Source: an uncultured SAR116 cluster alpha proteobacterium
Lineage (GTDB): Bacteria > Pseudomonadota > Alphaproteobacteria > Puniceispirillales > Marisalimonadaceae
Direction: 5' to 3'
Assembly: GCA_902619615.1 (NCBI GenBank)
Contig: CACNFD010000007.1
Coordinates: 1-64,000, forward strand
DNA: 64,000 bases
Shown here: in pieces, positions 33,536-42,330 of the stretch
How the letters are laid out: every line of letters starts with the position of its first letter
Position numbering within the stretch: position 1 is the stretch's first letter
Translations under genes and position numbers: made by a program
The notes under the pieces: model-generated
The model's database searches: none
What the model was told of the DNA's origin: nothing
Seen by the model: only the letters and a program-made list of their open reading frames with translations

Positions 33536-34912
33536 ATGTCTGATGCAATTGTTTTAGTTGAAAGTCACTATAGATCAAGATCTTGGTTTTTAGCTCTTAA
33601 AGACATTGGCTTAACCCATATTATTTCAGTAATGCCAGAAGAATATGAATTATTCAAAAAATCTGGATTTGATACAATTAATATTTTGAATTTATATTAT
33701 AATGGTACAAATAGATCAAAAAAAAATAAATCAATTAGTTTTTTTGAAAAATTTTTAAATATAAGTATGAATTCCATTATAATTATGGATAGAACTTTGA
33801 GAAGAAAAAAAAGAAATTATATCGAAAATTATTTAGTATTTTTATTAAATGAAATTGATGATTTCTTCTTAAAAGTTAAACCTAAAATAGTTTTTATTGA
33901 GCCTACTTGGACACACGAAATCTTAATTTGCAAATTTGCAAAAAAATACAGTGTCTCAATAGTGGCTCCTGTCAAAGACAAACTACTTCCTGATAGATTT
34001 CTGGCGTTTAAAGATGAAAATCATCTAAATTTTTATAAAAATCCAGCTACCAAAAATGTAAAGTATTTATCTAACGAGGCATTTAATTCTGTAATTTATA
34101 ATAAACCTGTTCAATATTTCAAAAAATTTAACAAGAGAAATAAAATAGATTTTCAAAAACTTCCAAAACTTTTTAGGTTAATCAAAATATCAATATTTAA
34201 TTATAGAAATCCAAATATACAAAATTCTATTTTTAGTGATATTTGCATTAAAATTAAATCAATTTTTCGCTCGAATATCCAACTCAATTTATTTGACTTT
34301 AAAAAATTAGGAGAAATAAAAAAAAAATTTATTTTAATTACGTTGCATGTGCAACCAGAGGCATCCATTGATGTTGTGGGCTCGAAGTATACAAATCAAA
34401 TAGAATTTGTTAGAAAAATATCACAAACAACACCTAATGAATACATAATCTTAGTTAAAGAACATTCACATGCGATTGGTAATAGAGGCAATTCTTTTTA
34501 TAGAGAATTACTAGAAATTCCTAGTGTGGTACTGCTCCATCCAAATGAAGATGCAAGAGAGACTATTAAAAAATCTAGTTTGGTTATTTCTAATACTGGA
34601 ACCAGTTCGCTTGAAGCAAGTATTCTTAATATTCCATCTATTACAACAACCTCTATGTTTTACAATGAATTATTATTAAAAAAAGAATTTAATCCGTTTG
34701 AAGAAAATGTTGGGAATTTATTAAAGAAACAAAAAAAAGTCACTAAAAGTAAAATAATTAAATACTTAGATAGAATATATAGTGGCAGTTTTAACGGCAA
34801 TTGTGGTGATTTTCAAACTGATTTAGATGTGCTAAATATTTCTAATATAGAAAAGCTACAAAACTCATTTATGAGTCTAATTAATTCAATAAAATATAAA
34901 AAGAGTTTATAA
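33536..34912 (+). CDS. Capsule-polysaccharide-type (KpsC/KpsS-like) glycosyltransferase
   Basis: The 458-residue protein has the late motifs of the surface-polysaccharide GT-B superfamily: LHVQPEASIDVVGSKYTNQ, ILVKEHSHAIGNRG, VVLLHPNEDARE and SLVISNTGTSSLEAS. KpsC/KpsS-like and related enzymes transfer Kdo or other 2-keto acids from CMP-sugars. Within an operon that makes CMP-nonulosonates, this is the best candidate for transferring the product to the glycan. The N-terminal half is divergent. It abuts SDR 4 with no gap. Confidence 0.72.
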   Translation: MSDAIVLVESHYRSRSWFLALKDIGLTHIISVMPEEYELFKKSGFDTINILNLYYNGTNRSKKNKSISFFEKFLNISMNSIIIMDRTLRRKKRNYIENYLVFLLNEIDDFFLKVKPKIVFIEPTWTHEILICKFAKKYSVSIVAPVKDKLLPDRFLAFKDENHLNFYKNPATKNVKYLSNEAFNSVIYNKPVQYFKKFNKRNKIDFQKLPKLFRLIKISIFNYRNPNIQNSIFSDICIKIKSIFRSNIQLNLFDFKKLGEIKKKFILITLHVQPEASIDVVGSKYTNQIEFVRKISQTTPNEYIILVKEHSHAIGNRGNSFYRELLEIPSVVLLHPNEDARETIKKSSLVISNTGTSSLEASILNIPSITTTSMFYNELLLKKEFNPFEENVGNLLKKQKKVTKSKIIKYLDRIYSGSFNGNCGDFQTDLDVLNISNIEKLQNSFMSLINSIKYKKSL

Positions 34913-35638
34913 ATGAAATTTACAAAAAATATTATTGTTACTGGTTCTGCAGGTCAATTAGGCCAAGCTTTCGTAAATCATTTGATAAATTGTGATAAAG
35001 GTTATTATGTATACTCATTAGATAAAAAAAAAATAAATAACAATCAAAAGAATTTATTAAATGTTGAAATTGATATTACGAAAGAAGACGAAGTCGTAGA
35101 TTTTTTTTCAACTATAAATAATTTGTATGCTTTAATCAATAATGCTGGAATTGGAGTTTTTACACCTTTTTTATCAAGAACTGTTAAAGAATTTAAAGAT
35201 GTATTGGATGTGAATTTAGTTGGAACTTTTCTAATGTCTAGAGAAGCAATTAAAAAAATGGTTAAGCTGAAATATGGTAAGATAATAAATATAGGTTCCA
35301 TTTATGGAGTTAATAGCAGCGATCATAGAATTTATGGTAAAAGTAAGAGAAATAACTCAGAGGTTTATAGTATTTCTAAAAGTGGTATAATCATGTTTTC
35401 TAAATATTTGTCTACCCATTTTGCTGAAGATAACATACAAATTAATACAATTTCACCCGGAGGTATAAAAAGAAGTCAATCAATGGACTTCATAAAAAAA
35501 TATTCTAAAAAAAACCCTTCTAGAAGGATGGCAGAGACCAATGATTTCTTGCCTGCCTTAGATTTTTTATTAGATGAAAAAAACAAATATATTAACGGCG
35601 AAAACATTATTATAGATGGTGGTTTTACAAAATGGTAG
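34913..35638 (+). CDS. PtmA-like SDR oxidoreductase 4
   Basis: The 241-residue SDR has TGSAGQLGQAF (10-20), INNAGIG, S129, Y152-x3-K156 (YSISK) and a terminal IIDGGFTKW. It resembles SDR 3 in the start motif, the long loop before the catalytic Tyr, and the tryptophan end. The two may catalyse oxidation and reduction at the same position, giving epimerisation. It overlaps the next gene by seven bases. Confidence 0.83.
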   Translation: MKFTKNIIVTGSAGQLGQAFVNHLINCDKGYYVYSLDKKKINNNQKNLLNVEIDITKEDEVVDFFSTINNLYALINNAGIGVFTPFLSRTVKEFKDVLDVNLVGTFLMSREAIKKMVKLKYGKIINIGSIYGVNSSDHRIYGKSKRNNSEVYSISKSGIIMFSKYLSTHFAEDNIQINTISPGGIKRSQSMDFIKKYSKKNPSRRMAETNDFLPALDFLLDEKNKYINGENIIIDGGFTKW

Positions 35639-36819
35639 ATGTAGATATAGAAAAGGAAATTCTTAGACTAGAAAATTGGCAAAAAAAAATTATAAGTCAA
35701 TTCTCTGAAGTTTCTAAAATAAACAAAAAAAAACAACCAATTTTTTATGCAATAAGCTCTATTAGTTCAAATGAGAAAATAAAACCGTACACTACACCAA
35801 TTAGATTTTCAGGAAATAAAATTATAGCGGGGTCTATAGTTGGATCTCAAATTGAAGCATTAATTGTTGCAAATTATATAGAAAGCTTAGTAGATTATTT
35901 ATTGTTAGATGTAGAAAAAAAAATACCTATTCAGAGTATTCCTGAAGAAAAAGTGTTTGAAAGATTTGGTTTAGATAGAGCTTTGTATATTGAAAATTCT
36001 AAAACAGCATCAAGTATCGAATTTGGAAACATATCTTCTGCAGTAAGAAAGACATTTCCACCTAACAAAATTATTAATTACAAACCAAATGATTTAACAG
36101 TAGAGTCTGTATGGTTTTTTTTAAGTCATAAATATCAAAATTTTGCAAATTTAAAAGTAGCTATTATTGGATCTGGAAATATAGGTTTCAAATTAGCTTT
36201 GAAACTAGTAGAGAGTGGAGCTTATGTAAATTTAAATAGGAGGGATAAGTCTCTAGGACTACAATTAGCATCTACAATTAACTTTATAAAACCAAAAAAT
36301 ACAATTGCTAATGCAGAATTTTATGAAGATCCGGTTAGAGCTTGTACTCTTTGTGATGTAGTTATAGGAACAGGAAAAACTGATACTTTAATGATTAATG
36401 AAAGAATGGTTTCTGTTATGTTAGAAAATGGAATACTTATTGATTGTGGAAAAGGGAACATCAGTAACCAAGCAATCAATTATGCTTATAAATTGGGATT
36501 AGATGTATATAGAAGTGATGTGACGGCAGGTATAATTTCATTTGTTGATCAATCAATTTTAATAAAACAAACAATCAATAATAAGACTGGAAGAAAATTA
36601 TTAAATAAAGAGATACATATAATTTCAGGTGGGGTTTACGGTATGTTAGGGGATATAGTAGTGGATGATTTTGATAAACCTAAAATAATATATGGTATGG
36701 CAGATGGTAGAGGTAAAATATTAGAAGAACTTACAAAGTTTCAATTAGACAAAATTAAATTTGTATCAAACCATTTTAAAATAAAATTATATACTTATAA
36801 AGTTGAAAATGAATATTAA
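35632..36819 (+). CDS. Orphan NAD(P)-binding dehydrogenase-like protein
   Basis: I do not recognise this 395-residue protein as a named family. Residues 172-300 form a Rossmann domain, with VAIIGSGNIGFKLALKLVESGA (GxGxxG at 180-185), LNRRDKS for cofactor selection, DVVIGTG and ILIDCGKGN. Residues 1-165 could be a substrate domain containing TTPIRFSGNKIIAGSIVGSQ. The layout is like amino-acid or shikimate-type dehydrogenases. It is transcribed between SDR 4 and the FAD-NeuB fusion with overlaps on both sides, so it is probably a dedicated step of the same pathway. Confidence 0.6.
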   Translation: MVDVDIEKEILRLENWQKKIISQFSEVSKINKKKQPIFYAISSISSNEKIKPYTTPIRFSGNKIIAGSIVGSQIEALIVANYIESLVDYLLLDVEKKIPIQSIPEEKVFERFGLDRALYIENSKTASSIEFGNISSAVRKTFPPNKIINYKPNDLTVESVWFFLSHKYQNFANLKVAIIGSGNIGFKLALKLVESGAYVNLNRRDKSLGLQLASTINFIKPKNTIANAEFYEDPVRACTLCDVVIGTGKTDTLMINERMVSVMLENGILIDCGKGNISNQAINYAYKLGLDVYRSDVTAGIISFVDQSILIKQTINNKTGRKLLNKEIHIISGGVYGMLGDIVVDDFDKPKIIYGMADGRGKILEELTKFQLDKIKFVSNHFKIKLYTYKVENEY

Positions 36820-39205
36820 AAAACCCGGAAAGATTTTTGTGATTGGTGCGGGTCCTACTGGACTTGTCTCATCATGGAGGCTTTCTGAGAATAAAAGGGA
36901 AGTTCATTTGTTTGAAGCCTCTAATAAAGTTGGAGGTCTTTGTGCAAGTTGGGAATGGAATAAATTTATATTAGATATAGGCCCACATATTTTTCATACT
37001 CCAGATAAGAATCTTAAAAAATTCTGGAAAGAAGAATTTGGTGATCTATTAGAAGAAGGTCAATATTATTGTTCGAATATCAAAGGAGATAATTTTGACG
37101 AATTTCATCCATACCCTATTTCATGGGAACAAATATCAAATTACCCATCTAAATTAAGAAAAAAAATTGTTAACGAGATTACCTCAATTGACAATTACAT
37201 AAAAGCTAAGGCCTTTAATTATAAAGAATATATGGACGCACAAGTAGGTCCAACTTTAAGGAGTATGTTTTTTGAAAAGTACCCAAAGAAAATTTGGGGG
37301 ATTGACCCAAATAATATGACAGCGGATTGGGCACCGAAAAGAATAAAATTTAGAGAGAAAATTTCTCCCTTTTACTATAATGAATGGTCTGCAGTTTCAA
37401 AGAAAGGTACAGGAGCTATTTATTCTAGAATTGCAGATAATATAATTAATTTTGGTGGAAAAATATCTTTTAACAAACGTGTAATTAGTTTGAAAACTAT
37501 TAACAAACTTATTACTGAAATAAACTTTTCAGATAAGACTAAGCAAATAGTTAGTCCTGAAGATATAATAATTTCATCTATCCCCATTACAATTTTATCA
37601 AGGTTTTTTAATTATGAATCTAAATTGAGTTTCAGAGGTGTAAGATTAGGTTATTTTTTATTAAATAAAGATAGATTATTATCGAAAGGAAATAATTGGT
37701 TATATTATGATTCTGAAAATTTGCTTTTTAATAGAATTACAGAACCTAAGAGTATGAGTAAATCATTAGGTGTTCCGAATAAAACTGTGATAGTGACAGA
37801 GAGCAGTTATAGCAAAAATGATCAGTTAGACAAATTATCAGATGAAAATTTTATAAAAAAATTAGTTGAAGATTTAAAAAAAGTTTTTGATTTAACTAAT
37901 GACGATATATTAGATACGCTTTCTCACAAGGAAGATTTTGTCTATCCAGTTCAGACATCGGGATATCAAAAAGAGTTAGCTAAAACAAGGTCAATAATTG
38001 GTCAATATGATCAATTATATTCTTTAGGAACTGGTGGTGACTTCAATTATGCTGATAGTCAAATTCTTTTTCACATGGCATTTGATACATCAGATGAAAT
38101 TTTAAATAACAAAAATACCAATTCCAAAACAATAAAAGACATAACTCCAGTAAGACAAAATTCGCATGTAAGCTTAGGAGATAAAATAATTGGCAATGGC
38201 AATGATTGCTACATTATTGCAGAAGCTGGATTAAATCATAATGGGGATTTAAAAATTGCAAAAGAATTGATAGATCAAGCGGTGTTGTCGGGATGTTCAG
38301 CTATAAAATTTCAGTCATTTACTAAGGGTAGTAGGGTATCTAAAACTCAAAAATTTGCTAGATATGCCGAAGAGGCTGATGGTTTGCAAGAGAATATATA
38401 TGATTTATTTGATCGTTTATCACTTTCTTTTAAAGATCAAAGGGAAATATTTAATTACGCTGCGAAAAAAAATATTCCCATTTTTTCTACTCCATTTGAT
38501 TTTGAAAGCGTTGACTTTCTTGAAGATTTAGGAGTGTTTGCATATAAGATAGCCTCAATGGATTTGGTTAATCTTCCATTAATTGAATATATTGGAAAAA
38601 AAATGAAACCTATCATTTTATCTACAGGCATGAGCACCTTGTCTAACATAGAAGATGCTGTTAACAGTATCTTAAAAACTGGTAATCCCAACATTATTCT
38701 ATTGCATTGTAATTCTTCGTACCCTGCACCAGAAGAAGAGATGAATTTGTCAGCTATTGAAACACTTAAGAATACATTTAAGATGCCAGTTGGTTTGTCA
38801 GATCATACATTTGGATTATTTGTATCGCATACCGCTATGGTGTTAGGAGCAAATGTTATTGAGCGTCATTTCACACTTTCAAGATCCATGGTTGGTCCTG
38901 ATCATATTTTATCCTCTGAATTAGAAGAGATGACTAAATTAGTGGATATATCAAAAAGGTTACCTAAAATATTGGGTAGTGGAATTAAACAAATACAACC
39001 AACTGAGTTGATGACATTAAATATGCAACAAAAATGCATATATGCTGCAAAGAACATACAAAAAGGAAAAAAAATTGAGTTCAGTGACCTGGCTATCAAA
39101 GGTCCTGGTGGAGGAATATTACCTAAATATATTGACTTAATTATTGGAAGAAAAGTTAATAATGATATTAAAAAAGACACCGCAATTAATTGGAATGATG
39201 TTTAG
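36809..39205 (+). CDS. Fusion of FAD-dependent oxidoreductase (mutase-like) and full NeuB synthase
   Basis: One uninterrupted frame joins two enzymes. Residues 8-435, counted from an in-frame TTG at 36803, form an FAD amine-oxidase or UDP-galactopyranose-mutase-like domain. It has FVIGAGPTGLVSSW, EASNKVGGLCASWEW, DIGPHIFHTPD, NMTADWAPKRI and a GTGGDFNYADSQ cofactor motif. After a short linker, residues 459-735 form a NeuB barrel with IIAEAGLNHNGD, AIKFQSF, LSTGMSTL, LSDHTFG and ERHFTLSRSM. Residues 740-800 form a SAF domain ending GRKVNNDIKKD. NeuB condenses phosphoenolpyruvate with an aldose. The FAD part may supply or rearrange that sugar. I prefer the ATG at 36809. Confidence 0.85.
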   Translation: MNIKKPGKIFVIGAGPTGLVSSWRLSENKREVHLFEASNKVGGLCASWEWNKFILDIGPHIFHTPDKNLKKFWKEEFGDLLEEGQYYCSNIKGDNFDEFHPYPISWEQISNYPSKLRKKIVNEITSIDNYIKAKAFNYKEYMDAQVGPTLRSMFFEKYPKKIWGIDPNNMTADWAPKRIKFREKISPFYYNEWSAVSKKGTGAIYSRIADNIINFGGKISFNKRVISLKTINKLITEINFSDKTKQIVSPEDIIISSIPITILSRFFNYESKLSFRGVRLGYFLLNKDRLLSKGNNWLYYDSENLLFNRITEPKSMSKSLGVPNKTVIVTESSYSKNDQLDKLSDENFIKKLVEDLKKVFDLTNDDILDTLSHKEDFVYPVQTSGYQKELAKTRSIIGQYDQLYSLGTGGDFNYADSQILFHMAFDTSDEILNNKNTNSKTIKDITPVRQNSHVSLGDKIIGNGNDCYIIAEAGLNHNGDLKIAKELIDQAVLSGCSAIKFQSFTKGSRVSKTQKFARYAEEADGLQENIYDLFDRLSLSFKDQREIFNYAAKKNIPIFSTPFDFESVDFLEDLGVFAYKIASMDLVNLPLIEYIGKKMKPIILSTGMSTLSNIEDAVNSILKTGNPNIILLHCNSSYPAPEEEMNLSAIETLKNTFKMPVGLSDHTFGLFVSHTAMVLGANVIERHFTLSRSMVGPDHILSSELEEMTKLVDISKRLPKILGSGIKQIQPTELMTLNMQQKCIYAAKNIQKGKKIEFSDLAIKGPGGGILPKYIDLIIGRKVNNDIKKDTAINWNDV

Positions 39206-39221
39206 TTGAGTAGTTTAAAAT

Positions 39222-39899
39222 ATGGATAATATTATTGCTTTAATACCTGCTCGTTCTGGAAGCAAAGGAATACCAAAAAAAAATATCATACATTTCAAAG
39301 GAATACCTTTATTGGCTCACAGCATTATTTATGCAAAAAAATCTCTGTTAATCAAAGATATAATTGTTTCTACAGATTCTGAAGAATTTGCAATTATTTC
39401 CAATAAATTTGGCGGAAGAACGCCATTTATTAGACCCAAACATTTGTCAGGAGACACTGTTGAAGATTACCCTGTAGTAAATCATGCAGTAAATTTTCTT
39501 GAAAATGAGAAAAAAGAAAAAATTGATTTTATTGCTCTTCTTAGACCAACCTCGCCATTAAGACCTCAAAATTTAATTGAAAAAGCATACAATCTTTTAA
39601 AAAAAAATAAATTAGGGACTTCAGTAAGAAGTGTAGTTCGTGTAAAAGAACATTGTTATAGACAATGGTTTAAGGAGGGAGATAAATTACTACCATTTAT
39701 AAGTAATGTTTATGAACCTTACAATTTGCCTAGGCAAAAATTACCTGTTTCTTTTTTTCAATCTGGTGATATAGAATTTATTAGAAGAAATACTTTAAAA
39801 AATAAATCTGTAAGTGGAAATTACGTTTTACCTTTAGTCTTAAATCATAAAGATTTGTATGATATAGACACTCTGGAAGATTTAAATAAAAAAAGTTAA
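39222..39899 (+). CDS. CMP-nonulosonate synthetase (NeuA family), copy 2
   Basis: The 225-residue protein has the cytidylyltransferase signature ALIPARSGSKGIPKKN (6-21), IVSTDSEEFA, RPKHLSGDTVEDYPVVNHA and LLRPTSPLRPQ, with a terminal LYDIDTLEDL. It should activate the acid made by the upstream fused NeuB, 16 bases away. It is closer to classic NeuA, PseF and LegF than copy 1. It ends the plus-strand operon, eight bases from the convergent heptose block. Confidence 0.92.
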   Translation: MDNIIALIPARSGSKGIPKKNIIHFKGIPLLAHSIIYAKKSLLIKDIIVSTDSEEFAIISNKFGGRTPFIRPKHLSGDTVEDYPVVNHAVNFLENEKKEKIDFIALLRPTSPLRPQNLIEKAYNLLKKNKLGTSVRSVVRVKEHCYRQWFKEGDKLLPFISNVYEPYNLPRQKLPVSFFQSGDIEFIRRNTLKNKSVSGNYVLPLVLNHKDLYDIDTLEDLNKKS

Positions 39900-39907
39900 A
39901 TTATAGT

Positions 39908-40402
39908 TCAGTACTTATTTATTCTATCAATAATATTAGTAGTAGATTTATTATCTATTAAAGGAATAAAAAAAGTTTTAACTTTTATATTCATTAATGT
40001 TTGAATATAAGTAATTGTATCTTTATTATAATCATTTCCTTTGGTATAAATATCTGGTTGAATATTTTTAATTAAATCTTCTGGAGTTTGTTGATCAAAT
40101 ATTATACATAAATCAACGGATTTAAGAGATGAAATTATTTCTGATCTATCTTTTTCGTCAATTATAGGTCTATTCTTTCCCTTTTGTAACATTTTAGTAG
40201 ATTGATTTGAATTAACGCCAACTATTAAGCTATTCCCAAGTTTTTTTGACTCTTTTAAATATCTTACATGTCCTATATGTAATAAATCAAATACACCATT
40301 TGTAAAAACAAGGGGTCTAGGTAATTTAGATATCAAATTATTAACAATTCTTGCATCTTTTTTAAAGCCTCCTTTTCTAAAATAATATTGACGATTTTGC
40401 AA
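39908..40402 (-). CDS. hldC: D-glycero-beta-D-manno-heptose 1-phosphate adenylyltransferase
   Basis: The 164-residue protein is the nucleotidyltransferase half of HldE as a separate gene (also called rfaE2). It has FTNGVFDLLHIGHVRYL with the HxGH nucleotide site, then VGVNSNQST and DIYTKGNDY. It attaches AMP to heptose 1-phosphate to give ADP-heptose. It is the last gene of a minus-strand run after hldD and hldA. Separate kinase and transferase genes occur in several bacteria, whereas E. coli has them fused. Confidence 0.9.
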   Translation of the reverse strand: MQNRQYYFRKGGFKKDARIVNNLISKLPRPLVFTNGVFDLLHIGHVRYLKESKKLGNSLIVGVNSNQSTKMLQKGKNRPIIDEKDRSEIISSLKSVDLCIIFDQQTPEDLIKNIQPDIYTKGNDYNKDTITYIQTLMNIKVKTFFIPLIDNKSTTNIIDRINKY

Positions 40403-40407
40403 TTTAT

Positions 40408-41379
40408 TTACTCCAAGTTAGCATTTAGCTTTTCAATATAATTAGCTATACCTTCTTTAATTGTATAAAATTTTTGTTTAAATCCAAATTTTTTGATTTC
40501 ATCCATATTAGCAAGGGTATATGGTTGATATCTTCCTTTTAGATTTTCTGGAAATTTTATATATTCAACAACGTTTTTAAAAATTTCATTATTAACTTTA
40601 GTATGATTTGAAATGATTTCTCTTGCAACATCGTTAAATGAAGCCACTTTACCAGTTCCTAGATTAAAAATACCAGACACATTTTTGTTTTTATATAGCC
40701 ATATGATTGTTTTAACTACGTCGTCAATATAAATAAAATCTCTACATTGCAAACCTTTATCATAATCTAAATATTTGCCAAATAACCTAATTTTGTTACT
40801 TTTCTTATACTGATTATAAAATTGAAAAATAGTCGAGGCCATTTTTCCTTTGTTTTGTTCACCATATCCATAAACATTAAAATACCTCAGACCAACAATT
40901 TGACTATGAGATTTTCTAAAATTCCTTCTGACATAATTATCAAATGCTAATTTGGAATATCCATAAACATTTATAGGGTTTTCATAAGAAGCATTTTCAA
41001 TGCATGTTTTATTTAATCCGTAAATAGCTGCAGAAGAAGCATATATAAATGGAACTTTATTTTTTATAGCCCAATTAAGAAGTATAATAGAAAAGGTATA
41101 ATTATATTTGAACATTAATTTTCCATTTCTTTCTGTAGTATCTGTGATGGCTCCTTGGTGAAATATGCATTCAGGTTTGTTAAGAAAATTAGAGCTTAAT
41201 CTATTTAAAAAATCTTCTATATCTAAAAATTCATAAAATGAAATTTTTTTAAGATTAGTGAATTTTTCTCCATTACTAAGATCGTCAATAATTAGAATTT
41301 CATTGATTGAATTATTATTAAGTTCTTTTGCTAAAGCACTACCAATAAAACCGGCACCACCTGTTATCCAAAATTTCAT
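40408..41379 (-). CDS. hldD: ADP-L-glycero-D-manno-heptose 6-epimerase
   Basis: This 323-residue extended SDR has TGGAGFIGSAL, FHQGAITDTTERNG (typical of RfaD/HldD), YASSAAIYG, YGYSKLAFDNY (catalytic Tyr and Lys) and LRYFNVYGYGEQNKG. It converts ADP-D,D-heptose to the L,D form used in LPS inner core. Its ATG overlaps the hldA stop by one base (TAATG), so the two are translationally coupled. Length is normal. Confidence 0.94.
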   Translation of the reverse strand: MKFWITGGAGFIGSALAKELNNNSINEILIIDDLSNGEKFTNLKKISFYEFLDIEDFLNRLSSNFLNKPECIFHQGAITDTTERNGKLMFKYNYTFSIILLNWAIKNKVPFIYASSAAIYGLNKTCIENASYENPINVYGYSKLAFDNYVRRNFRKSHSQIVGLRYFNVYGYGEQNKGKMASTIFQFYNQYKKSNKIRLFGKYLDYDKGLQCRDFIYIDDVVKTIIWLYKNKNVSGIFNLGTGKVASFNDVAREIISNHTKVNNEIFKNVVEYIKFPENLKGRYQPYTLANMDEIKKFGFKQKFYTIKEGIANYIEKLNANLE

Positions 41380-42311
41380 TAAAATATTTCCTCAAACTTT
41401 ATAGATGTTGTTCCAAATTTTTGCACAATAATACCTCCTGCTTTGTTAGCAATTTCACAAGCTTTTTTTAAAGAAAAATTTATTGAAAGCAATACAGATA
41501 ATACGCTAATGACTGTGTCACCAGCACCAGTAACATCAAAAACTTCAGAGGGATTTCCTCGAAAATTTATTTCTGTTTCTTTATCTTGTTGATATAAAGT
41601 TATACCTTCTTTGCCTTTAGTTAACACAATATTTTTAATATTATTCTCTTTCATTACATTAAACACTTTAACTTTAAAGTCATTTTGATCATCATAACGA
41701 CCTATCAGTCTTTCAATCTCTTTTAAGTTTGGAGTAAGAACGTCAGCACCTTTGAATTTAGAAGGGGTATGTCCTTTGGGATCAACTAGACATATTTTTT
41801 TTAACCTATGTGCTTGTTCGATTAAAGTTGGAAGATTTTTAAGTATTCCTTTATCATAATCACTAAATATAATTATATCTGATTTTTTAGCTCTATCGGT
41901 GTAGGTTTTAAACATCTTTTCATTTAATTGTCCAGGAGCCTTTTCTTCGTCAATTCTTAAAATTTGTTGAAAATTACTAATTAACCTAGTTTTTTTAACA
42001 GTCTTAAATTTATTACTTTTTTCAATATAGCAATTTATATTTTTTTCTTTTAATTTATTGATTAGGTTATTTCCTTCTTTATCGTTTCCTGTAACACTTA
42101 CAATCTCAACATTACAACCTAAAGATTTACAGTTTAATGCTACATTTGCTGCACCGCCTAATCTTTGATCAGTATAAATTACATTTAAAATAGGTACTGG
42201 TGCTTCTGGTGAAATTCTTTTAACTTCACCAAAAATATATTCGTCTAAGATTATATCTCCAACAACTAAAATAGTTTTCTTTTTAAGATTTTTTTCGTTT
42301 ATCTTCATCAT
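41379..42311 (-). CDS. hldA: D-glycero-beta-D-manno-heptose 7-phosphate kinase
   Basis: The 310-residue PfkB-family kinase has LVVGDIILDEYIFGEVKRISPEAPVP-type HldA features, including GGAANVALNCKSLG, RIDEEKAP and the catalytic DVTGAGDTVISV anion hole. It phosphorylates heptose 7-phosphate at C1. It is the free-standing kinase half of HldE (also called rfaE1). Two adjacent Met codons begin the frame, and either may be used. It follows the WecA-like gene by 19 bases. Confidence 0.93.
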   Translation of the reverse strand: MMKINEKNLKKKTILVVGDIILDEYIFGEVKRISPEAPVPILNVIYTDQRLGGAANVALNCKSLGCNVEIVSVTGNDKEGNNLINKLKEKNINCYIEKSNKFKTVKKTRLISNFQQILRIDEEKAPGQLNEKMFKTYTDRAKKSDIIIFSDYDKGILKNLPTLIEQAHRLKKICLVDPKGHTPSKFKGADVLTPNLKEIERLIGRYDDQNDFKVKVFNVMKENNIKNIVLTKGKEGITLYQQDKETEINFRGNPSEVFDVTGAGDTVISVLSVLLSINFSLKKACEIANKAGGIIVQKFGTTSIKFEEIF

Positions 42312-42330
42312 TCAGCTCACAAAATATTTT

